Assembly: GCA_018711775.1 (NCBI GenBank)
Contig: DVHV01000199.1
Span: 1 to 6,422, forward strand
Source of the DNA: Candidatus Onthocola stercoravium
GTDB lineage: Bacteria > Bacillota_I > Bacilli_A > RF39 > UBA660
Length of the DNA: 6,422 nucleotides
Direction: 5' to 3'
The notes below the pieces were generated by a model. That model was not told where the DNA came from. It was given only the letters and a program-made list of their open reading frames with translations, and ran no database searches. Position numbers and translations under genes: made by a program. Every line of letters begins with the position of its first letter. Position 1 is the stretch's first letter. Shown here piece after piece: positions 1-4,751 of this stretch.

Positions 1-197
1 ATTATAATTAGAAATTTAAAAATATGATTTTTAGATTTCTTTTTTGCTTTTTTCTTTTTTTCGTCTGCTAGTATATCATAGTATTCTTCTGTATTATCAT
101 TCATTTTAGTATATTTATCGATATCTAATTCATCATTAATTGAATTTACAATATCCTGTTTAGTATAACCATATAAGTTTTTTGAATCTTTTTTCAT
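1..197 (-). CDS. N-terminal part of a lysine-rich, probably membrane-anchored protein (truncated by window edge)
   Basis: A 65-codon open frame reads leftward from an ATG at 195-197 off the left edge with no stop, so only the N-terminus is visible. It begins MKKDSKNLYGYTKQDIVNSI. An acidic, polar stretch follows (residues about 21-46, including NDELDIDKYT), then a very basic tract (47-57, KKKKAKKKSK-like), and then HIFKFLII at the edge. A basic tract followed by hydrophobic residues suggests a cytoplasmic tail of about 58 residues leading into a membrane helix, but the helix itself lies outside the window. An AGAGG-like site lies about 12 bases upstream of the ATG, and a good promoter lies just ahead of it. 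I do not recognise the family. Coding is supported by the start, ribosome site, promoter and codon pattern, but not by homology. Confidence 0.7.
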   Translation of the reverse strand, partial: MKKDSKNLYGYTKQDIVNSINDELDIDKYTKMNDNTEEYYDILADEKKKKAKKKSKNHIFKFLII

Positions 198-227
198 AAC
201 TTCTACTACCTCTTATTTATATATTTA

Positions 228-256
228 ATTGTATCAAAAAACTAATAAAATGTCAT
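228..256 (-). promoter_or_regulatory. Sigma-A-type promoter for the truncated left-edge gene
   Basis: Read on the minus strand, the -35 box is ATGACA (251-256; five of six to TTGACA). A 17-base spacer follows, then the -10 box TACAAT (228-233; five of six to TATAAT). TGA immediately before the -10 box gives an extended TGn element. Transcription would start near 221, leaving a leader of about 24 bases before the ATG at 197. The -35 box lies one base beyond the U-tract of the upstream gene's terminator, so the two transcription units are packed back to back. Confidence 0.65.
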
Positions 257-257
257 T

Positions 258-282
258 AAAAAACTAATGCATTTGCACTAGT
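258..282 (-). terminator. Intrinsic terminator of the XRE/membrane-protein operon
   Basis: On the minus strand an 8-bp stem (ACTAGTGC pairing with GCATTAGT, one G-U wobble) closes a 4-base AAAT loop. Five further Ts follow directly. The stem starts one base after the TAA of the membrane-protein gene at 284-286. Stem, tight loop and U-tract together are a standard Rho-independent terminator, although the stem is AT-rich and may leak. Confidence 0.75.
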
Positions 283-283
283 C

Positions 284-1105
284 TTAATTTGCTGGTTCAC
301 TTTTAACCCAATAATAGGAATCTCCAGTTTTTTTAAATGTATGTTTATATAATGTACCATATTCTTTTAAGAAATTATAAGTCATATCTTCTTCTTCATT
401 AAAATTTTCGCTACAAGTATCATTAGTTTTATCTCCAGTAAATGAAGTATAACATTTATCATTTACTATTTTTAAGAAATAATCATAAATAATTAATTCA
501 TCATTGCTTTCAGTAGCATTTTTGATTGATCTATAAGTGTGAGGTTCTCCGCCGATTGTGGTAGTATAGCTTTCAGCTAAGCCACAATAATAAAATCCAT
601 CTTCATAGTAACAAATTGTTGCATCATTATATTGAAATTGTTCATACGTTTCAATACTTTTACCATACATTTCTTTATACTTATTATTTATTTCATCACT
701 AGATACTTTAGTAACAGTACAAATATCATCTTCGTAATTGTCGGTTGCAAATGTTATATTTTCACCAATACTACAAGTATTATTTTTTTGAGTTTTATCA
801 ATTTTAATCATTGATGTTTCATCTAAATCTAATAAACTGTAAGCATTACATATTCGCATAGCATTTTCTAAGTCATCATATTCTACTTCCTCATCAGCAT
901 AAATGGCTAATCCTGCACAAACTCCTAAATCATTATTACCAACATAATTATAAGCATTAGTAACTATTTCATCTTCAATATTAAGAGATTTTCCATTTAT
1001 AAGGACTACAATTACAACTAATATAATAACTAACATCAAAATTATTAGACCAATAATAACTTTTTTCTTATTAGTTTTTTTTGATTCACTATTACTCTTT
1101 TTCAT
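284..1105 (-). CDS. Single-pass membrane protein with an eight-cysteine extracytoplasmic domain, unknown function
   Basis: A 273-residue protein. Residues 1-15 are a Lys/Ser/Asn-rich cytoplasmic tail and residues 16-37 are one strong hydrophobic helix, with no signal-peptidase or lipobox cysteine motif. The remaining 235 residues form an acidic, Tyr/Asn-rich domain that the positive-inside rule places outside the cell. That domain has eight cysteines (63, 86, 111, 129, 165, 174, 218, 231), an even number compatible with up to four disulphides; C165 and C174 flank a Tyr-rich segment. The ATG at 1105 is preceded by AAGGAG (1110-1115) at 4-base spacing. The gene starts 11 bases after the stop of the XRE-family gene, so the two are almost certainly cotranscribed, and a terminator follows its stop directly. 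I do not recognise the family. Possibilities include a surface sensor, an anchored binding protein or a partner of the XRE regulator; none is demonstrated. Confidence 0.8.
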   Translation of the reverse strand: MKKSNSESKKTNKKKVIIGLIILMLVIILVVIVVLINGKSLNIEDEIVTNAYNYVGNNDLGVCAGLAIYADEEVEYDDLENAMRICNAYSLLDLDETSMIKIDKTQKNNTCSIGENITFATDNYEDDICTVTKVSSDEINNKYKEMYGKSIETYEQFQYNDATICYYEDGFYYCGLAESYTTTIGGEPHTYRSIKNATESNDELIIYDYFLKIVNDKCYTSFTGDKTNDTCSENFNEEEDMTYNFLKEYGTLYKHTFKKTGDSYYWVKSEPAN

Positions 1106-1116
1106 ACTACTCCTTT

Positions 1117-1887
1117 TTAAACTTTTCTTGATTGAATTTCAGCAATTTTTTCAAAAACCTCTGAGGCATTATTAGCATTAATATCGCTATATCCTAATTC
1201 TCTTAATGCTTGAACTTTTACAGTATTTAATTGTTGAGTTCTACTTAGCTTTTCTTCATTTTTTTGTTCAATTTCTTGAATGAAACGTTTATGACTTTCT
1301 GCTAGCTTGCTTTTGCTAGCTCCACCATTATTATAAAGAGTTAATGCAGAATAAAGAATTCCCTCAAAAATAAATTGGCGGTCTTCATCAAAAGCAAATT
1401 CATCAGGTTTAATAAAACCATTTGTTTTAGCCATATAACCAAGAATATATTTTATTTCTGGGATATTATCCATAGATTGTAATAAATAATACAAATATCT
1501 TACCGCAGCACCTTGACTAGCATCGTCATCTTCTAATTTTTCTTTAAGTAAAAAAATAAAATCATTTAATAAATTTTTATTTTCCTTAGTTAAACCACTT
1601 AAGTCCAACCCAGAATCTACAGAATTAGTTGATTTAATAGCTGAATTAAGTCTTTTTTCAACAGCCATAAGATATTCTGTATTTACTACAATATTTTTTA
1701 TTGTTTCTTCATCGCTATCTTTAATATCTAATAATTGTAATAGCAAAACTTTTTTTTCTTTAGGCCATTTATCTAAACTGTCCAAAACTAAATAATTATA
1801 TACCATTTGTCGAGATACTCCTAAATATTTAGCTAATTTGACCTTAGTTAATCCTAATTCTTGTAATAATTCATTTAGTCTATCCAT
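1117..1887 (-). CDS. XRE-type helix-turn-helix protein with a long helical C-terminal region
   Basis: A 256-residue protein when started at the ATG at 1885-1887. An in-frame GTG at 1894-1896 would add three residues, but AAAGGA (1899-1904) lies only 2 bases from the GTG and 11 from the ATG, so the ATG is preferred. Residues 12-33 form a classic helix-turn-helix: LTKVKLAKYLGVSR followed by QMVYNYL, the pattern of XRE/Cro-like DNA-binding domains. Residues about 55-256 look mostly helical and charged, with a Lys/Glu-rich probable coiled coil around 195-230, and match no effector family I know; they may mediate oligomerisation or ligand sensing. The gene is first in an operon with the Cys-rich membrane protein, with only 11 bases between them. 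Inverted repeats upstream of its promoter are candidate operators. A transcription regulator is the best guess; its target and signal are unknown. Confidence 0.85.
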   Translation of the reverse strand: MDRLNELLQELGLTKVKLAKYLGVSRQMVYNYLVLDSLDKWPKEKKVLLLQLLDIKDSDEETIKNIVVNTEYLMAVEKRLNSAIKSTNSVDSGLDLSGLTKENKNLLNDFIFLLKEKLEDDDASQGAAVRYLYYLLQSMDNIPEIKYILGYMAKTNGFIKPDEFAFDEDRQFIFEGILYSALTLYNNGGASKSKLAESHKRFIQEIEQKNEEKLSRTQQLNTVKVQALRELGYSDINANNASEVFEKIAEIQSRKV

Positions 1888-1920
1888 TATCTTCACTTTC
1901 CTTTATTTATTTACACATCT

Positions 1921-1949
1921 ATTATACATAACTATACACTTAAAATCAA
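1921..1949 (-). promoter_or_regulatory. Sigma-A-type promoter of the XRE/membrane-protein operon
   Basis: On the minus strand, TTGATT (1944-1949) lies 17 bases from a perfect TATAAT (1921-1926). Transcription would start near 1914, about 26 bases before the ATG at 1887, and the leader would include the AAAGGA ribosome site. A second, weaker candidate lies further upstream: TTGACT at 1980-1985, 17 bases, TGTAAA at 1957-1962. Confidence 0.65.
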
Positions 1950-1963
1950 TAGCAGTTTTACAT

Positions 1964-1980
1964 TTTTATTCAGAATAAAA
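1964..1980. repeat. Perfect 17-bp palindrome, candidate operator
   Basis: The sequence is TTTTATTC, one central A (1972), then GAATAAAA: two perfect 8-base arms. It lies 14 bases upstream of the -35 box of the XRE operon promoter. It also falls almost exactly in the spacer of the weaker alternative promoter (TTGACT/TGTAAA, 1957-1985). Position and symmetry suit a dimeric repressor site, for example autoregulation by the XRE protein. The palindrome is AT-only apart from one C and one G, so chance is not excluded. The right arm is also the outer arm of the overlapping larger inverted repeat. Confidence 0.4.
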
Positions 1981-2006
1981 GTCAAACAAGTTTGTCATTC
2001 TTATTC
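1973..2006. repeat. Imperfect 34-bp inverted repeat in the mnmA-XRE spacer
   Basis: GAATAAAAGTCAAAC (1973-1987) is followed by AA and then GTTTGTCATTCTTATTC (1990-2006). The arms pair end to end with one T-T mismatch and two extra bases in the right arm, leaving a 4-base loop once the innermost pair is opened. On the plus strand the hairpin is followed by GTTTTATTATT, but no plus-strand gene is present to terminate. On the minus strand it lies 64 bases beyond the mnmA stop without a proper U-tract, so it is a poor mnmA terminator. It shares 1973-1980 with the smaller palindrome, so the two structures would be mutually exclusive in RNA. Confidence 0.45.
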
Positions 2007-2069
2007 GTTTTATTATTATAAATACTTTTTATACAGACAAAATTAATTAGTCAATAAATATCTTTAAAA

Positions 2070-3176
2070 TTACAGATACCATAATTTTATTCCGTTTTTA
2101 AAAACACTTTTTATAAAACCGCAACCTAGACATTCTTCTCCTAAATATAATACACAAGCTTGTCCGGGTGTTACAGCTTTTACAAATTCTGGATATTTTA
2201 CTTTAATATTGCCATCTTCTAAATATTCTAATTCTACAGCATGATCAGTGTCTCGATAACGAAATTTTGCAGTACAAAAAGTTGGTCGTAATCCCGATAT
2301 AAAATTGACATTTTCAATTATACATTCATTAGATAACAAGTATTTATTGTCGCTACCAAATGCCACATATAAAATATTTTTTTCAATATCTTTACCGCAC
2401 ACATAATGTCTTTCGTGATTACCACTAATTCCAACGTTTCTTCTTTGGCCAATTGTATAATTCATTAATCCTGTATGTCTACCGATTGCTTCCTTGGTTT
2501 CAACATCAACGATATCACCAGGATTAGGTTTTAAATAATTACTAATAAACTTTTGATAATTTCTTTCACCAATAAAACAAATTCCTGTTGAATCTTTTTT
2601 GTGAGCCACATTTAAATTGTTTTCTTCAGCTAACTTTCTGATCTCTGTTTTGGTGTAATCTCCAACTGGGAATAATACATTACGAAAATTTTGCGGAGGA
2701 ACATCTGCTAAAAAATAAGTTTGATCTTTATTTAAATCAATTGCCCGCAGAAGTTTACCATCTTTAATACGAGCATAATGACCTGTTGCTACATAATCTG
2801 CCCCTAACTTTTTGGCCTCTTTAATAAATAAATCAAATTTTATAAATTTATTGCATAGTAAATCAGGATTTGGTGTTCTTCCTTTTTTTAATTCTTCTAA
2901 AAAGTACGTAAACACATAATCCCAGTATTCTTTAATAAAATCAACACGATGAAGTTTAATTCCTAATTCATTACATAATTCTAATGCATCATTATAATCT
3001 TGCTCTTGAGGACAAATATCAGCAATATTATTAGGATTACCTAAAATATCATTATTAATATTTGAATCCCAATTACGCATGAATAAGCCTTCTACTTCGT
3101 ATCCGGCATTTTTGAGAAGTAATGCTGCTACTGCAGAATCAACTCCACCACTTATACCAACTATAACTTTTTCCAT
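2070..3176 (-). CDS. mnmA: tRNA-specific 2-thiouridylase MnmA
   Basis: A 368-residue cytoplasmic enzyme that activates U34 of Lys, Glu and Gln tRNAs with ATP and thiolates it to 2-thiouridine, using sulfur relayed as a persulfide. The N-terminal PP-loop SGGVDS is at residues 9-14. The catalytic cysteine lies in TPNPDLLCNKFIKF (C108, with D105) and the second cysteine in DSTGICFIGERN (C200). ATGHYAR (130-136), DQTYFL (151-156) and YTIGQRR (240-246) are further MnmA signatures. The C-terminal beta-barrel domain ends in a normal position with TPGQACVLY (336-344). Residues about 35-62 hold an insertion with GNP and CPQE elements, which I associate with Bacilli/Mollicute-type MnmA. Length is normal. 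The ATG at 3176 lacks a strong Shine-Dalgarno (only GTGAT), and the inferred leader is about 10 bases. It has its own promoter and lies 63 bases after the spoIIM homologue. Confidence 0.97.
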   Translation of the reverse strand: MEKVIVGISGGVDSAVAALLLKNAGYEVEGLFMRNWDSNINNDILGNPNNIADICPQEQDYNDALELCNELGIKLHRVDFIKEYWDYVFTYFLEELKKGRTPNPDLLCNKFIKFDLFIKEAKKLGADYVATGHYARIKDGKLLRAIDLNKDQTYFLADVPPQNFRNVLFPVGDYTKTEIRKLAEENNLNVAHKKDSTGICFIGERNYQKFISNYLKPNPGDIVDVETKEAIGRHTGLMNYTIGQRRNVGISGNHERHYVCGKDIEKNILYVAFGSDNKYLLSNECIIENVNFISGLRPTFCTAKFRYRDTDHAVELEYLEDGNIKVKYPEFVKAVTPGQACVLYLGEECLGCGFIKSVFKNGIKLWYL

Positions 3177-3192
3177 AACAAATCACATAATA

Positions 3193-3222
3193 AGTATACA
3201 TTAATTCAAGAACAAAAGTCAA
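3193..3222 (-). promoter_or_regulatory. Sigma-A-type promoter of mnmA
   Basis: On the minus strand, TTGACT (3217-3222) is followed by an 18-base spacer and TATACT (3193-3198). The predicted start near 3186 gives a leader of only about 10 bases before the ATG at 3176. The -35/spacer segment TTGACTTTTGTTCTTGAAT (3204-3222) is nearly identical to a segment in the palindromic spacer downstream of mnmA (1968-1985). Confidence 0.6.
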
Positions 3223-3239
3223 AATAAATTTCTACTCTA

Positions 3240-3815
3240 TTACAATAAAAAATTAAAGATGGTAATTAATTTTGCTCCTCCAAAATATAAAACGATATCA
3301 CTTATAAGGATGGCAGCAATACACAAAAATATTCTTTTTAGTAATAAACTTAAATTTTCTTTATTAATTCTTTCGCTTGAAAATATTCTTTTAATAATTA
3401 TATTTGCTATTTTTATTAATGACATAATGAATATACTTAAGAAAAACAAATAAATACCTTTAGTAATTAAGACGTATATAATGCCATATAGTAATCCTTT
3501 AATACCAAATATATCAATCAAAGAAGTGATCATAAAACCAATACTAAAGCCATTATAAAATACAAAAAATAAAACAAAAGGTATTCCTATTATAAATAAA
3601 CTTAGGATAAATAAAGATGACAATATAACAATGTGCGGAATTATATTATTAATATGACTACTTTCAATACTTTGAAGCCATTCATTAATATTTAAAAGAA
3701 TCAATTCTTTACTAGATTCATCTAAATAAATTAAAAATATAACTCCTAAGATGATACCAATAACAAAAATAATACCTAAAAATAGATATAACTTCTTATT
3801 AATGCTTGTCCACAT
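3240..3815 (-). CDS. spoIIM: SpoIIM-family (stage II sporulation protein M-like) membrane protein
   Basis: A 191-residue, very hydrophobic protein with about five membrane helices (roughly 9-31, 63-86, 89-105, 107-134, 160-190), the SpoIIM layout, and close to the usual length of about 200. The clearest family signature is IIGIPFVLFFVFYNGFSIGF (75-94), followed by an IKGLLYGIIYVL segment (105-116). Bacillus SpoIIM belongs to the DMP complex with SpoIID and SpoIIP, which remodels septal peptidoglycan during engulfment. Other family members occur in non-sporulating bacteria with unclear roles. The usual Pro-Gln/His-Asn motif after the conserved helix is replaced by ITKGI (117-121), so the function may have drifted. 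The ATG at 3815 follows a GGTGA site (3820-3824). Transcribed toward mnmA with a 63-base gap and no terminator seen, so readthrough into mnmA is likely. No other sporulation gene is in the window. Confidence 0.75.
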   Translation of the reverse strand: MWTSINKKLYLFLGIIFVIGIILGVIFLIYLDESSKELILLNINEWLQSIESSHINNIIPHIVILSSLFILSLFIIGIPFVLFFVFYNGFSIGFMITSLIDIFGIKGLLYGIIYVLITKGIYLFFLSIFIMSLIKIANIIIKRIFSSERINKENLSLLLKRIFLCIAAILISDIVLYFGGAKLITIFNFLL

Positions 3816-3835
3816 ATTATCACCACTTAATTATA

Positions 3836-3864
3836 TTGAAAAAGCAATAAAAATATGATAAATT
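3836..3864 (+). promoter_or_regulatory. Promoter of the 30-aa membrane protein gene
   Basis: TTGAAA (3836-3841) is followed by 17 bases and TAAATT (3859-3864). TGA directly precedes the -10 box (3856-3858), an extended TGn element that offsets a weak hexamer. Transcription would start near 3871, giving a leader of about 25 bases that contains AAGGAG. The -35 box abuts a TATAAT on the opposite strand (3830-3835) near the start of the diverging spoIIM gene. Confidence 0.5.
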
Positions 3865-3895
3865 ATTAATATCAATATGAAGGAGTGATTATTTT

Positions 3896-3988
3896 ATGAA
3901 TAAAAAAGTAATTAAAATAGCAACTTGGATAATGCTTATTTTAATGATTGGCAGTGTTATTACTGGATTATTAGTTTACTTGATTTAA
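3896..3988 (+). CDS. 30-residue single-helix membrane protein, possibly DUF4044-like
   Basis: A small gene, the only plus-strand gene in the window: MNKKVIKIATWIMLILMIGS (residues 1-20), then VITGLLVYLI and TAA. A short basic N-terminus (KK...K) leads into one hydrophobic helix (about 8-30), predicted N-in. A strong AAGGAG (3880-3885) stands 10 bases before the ATG and an extended -10 promoter lies upstream, so it looks expressed. The pattern basic start, W-I-M-L-I-L-M-I-G-S, hydrophobic tail resembles the tiny DUF4044-type proteins of Firmicutes from memory; this link is tentative and that family has no known function. It diverges from spoIIM and converges on the prepilin peptidase gene, sharing the four bases TTAA of the two stop codons (3985-3988). 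Confidence 0.65.
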   Translation: MNKKVIKIATWIMLILMIGSVITGLLVYLI

Positions 3989-4011
3989 AAAGGCATCAAA
4001 AATTCTAATAA
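3968..4011. other. Two-part inverted repeat across the convergent gene ends, weak terminator candidate
   Basis: TTATTAG (3968-3974) pairs with CTAATAA (4005-4011), and inside it TTGAT (3980-3984) pairs with ATCAA (3995-3999). A 5-by-5 internal loop separates the stems and a 10-base loop closes the structure. It sits symmetrically over the two overlapping stop codons, where a bidirectional transcription end would be useful. It lacks a U-tract on either side, so termination is not well supported. Confidence 0.25.
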
Positions 4012-4740
4012 GTTTAAAAATTTATCATAATGAAAAAAAACAATAAATAATGAACCTGTTAAAAAAGGACCATAGGGAAATTCATTATTTTTTTTAACTT
4101 CTAAACTGGCTACTGCATAAGGTAATGCTAAAAAAGATGATAAAATTAGTGCTACTAATCCCATTTTAAAATCCAAAATAAGCCCTATTAAAAAAGACAA
4201 TTTAATATCTCCCCCACCCAGAGCTTCTTTTTTGAAAATTATTTTACCTAATTGAAAAATTATGAGCATTACAAAAAATAATGCAAGGCCTGATAAGGTA
4301 CTAATTAATACATTATGCCAATCAAAATATATTAATTTTAAAATCAATATTAAAATACTTGCAACTAATAATGGAGAATCTAAAATAATCATATATTTAA
4401 AATCACTTACAAAAATAATTACTAATAATGAACAAATGATTAAGCCTACAAAAAAATTATAACCAACAGGAAAATATATGCTTGTAAGTGCAAATAAAAA
4501 GGCTGTTGCTAATTCACACCAAAAATGTCCACTGGCAATTTTTTGATGACAATATGTACATTTTCCTCTTTGAAAGACATAAGAAAAAAGAGGTATTAAA
4601 TTATACCATTTTAAAACATGTTTGCAATTATCGCAATGACTTCTAGTTGTTAAAGCATTTTCTCCTTTTGGAAGTCTCAAACCTAGACAATAACAAAAAG
4701 AGCCCATAATGCTTCCTAAAATAAACATTATTACTACCAT
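3985..4740 (-). CDS. pilD: Type IV prepilin peptidase (A24 family, PilD/ComC)
   Basis: A 251-residue polytopic membrane aspartic peptidase that cleaves the short basic leader of prepilins and usually N-methylates the new terminus. Residues 1-20 form the first helix with the conserved GSFCYCLGLRLP element. The cytoplasmic zinc-binding loop has two CxxC pairs, C36/C39 (SHCDNCKH) and C61/C64 (KCTYCHQK), flanking a WYNLIPLFSY motif. Catalytic aspartates are D113 (VSDFKYMIILD) and D178 in the GGGD signature (175-178). FPYGPFL (221-227) is the usual C-terminal signature. Both domains are complete and of normal length, so it should be a bifunctional enzyme. It follows pilC by 11 bases; its GGGAG site (4748-4752) overlaps the last base of the pilC stop, suggesting translational coupling. 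Its substrates, the pilins, are outside the window. Confidence 0.95.
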   Translation of the reverse strand: MVVIMFILGSIMGSFCYCLGLRLPKGENALTTRSHCDNCKHVLKWYNLIPLFSYVFQRGKCTYCHQKIASGHFWCELATAFLFALTSIYFPVGYNFFVGLIICSLLVIIFVSDFKYMIILDSPLLVASILILILKLIYFDWHNVLISTLSGLALFFVMLIIFQLGKIIFKKEALGGGDIKLSFLIGLILDFKMGLVALILSSFLALPYAVASLEVKKNNEFPYGPFLTGSLFIVFFHYDKFLNLLEFLMPF

Positions 4741-4751
4741 AATAAAACTCC

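Noticed and set aside
632..814. 60-codon plus-strand frame inside the Cys-rich membrane-protein gene
   Set aside because: Antisense shadow of a well-supported gene; no ribosome site or promoter seen. The similar frames at 3259-3453 and 4262-4462 were rejected for the same reason.
1894..1896. GTG start for the XRE protein, three codons upstream
   Set aside because: The AAAGGA site would be only two bases from the GTG; the ATG at 1885-1887 has workable spacing.
1973..2006. Intrinsic terminator of mnmA
   Set aside because: On the mnmA strand the hairpin is imperfect and followed by TGAATAAAA rather than a T-run; only the plus side is T-rich, where no gene needs terminating.
3830..3835. Perfect TATAAT on the minus strand upstream of spoIIM, as its promoter
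   Set aside because: No acceptable -35 box lies 16-18 bases upstream, and the implied start near 3823 would fall inside the ribosome site, so it is not listed as a promoter.
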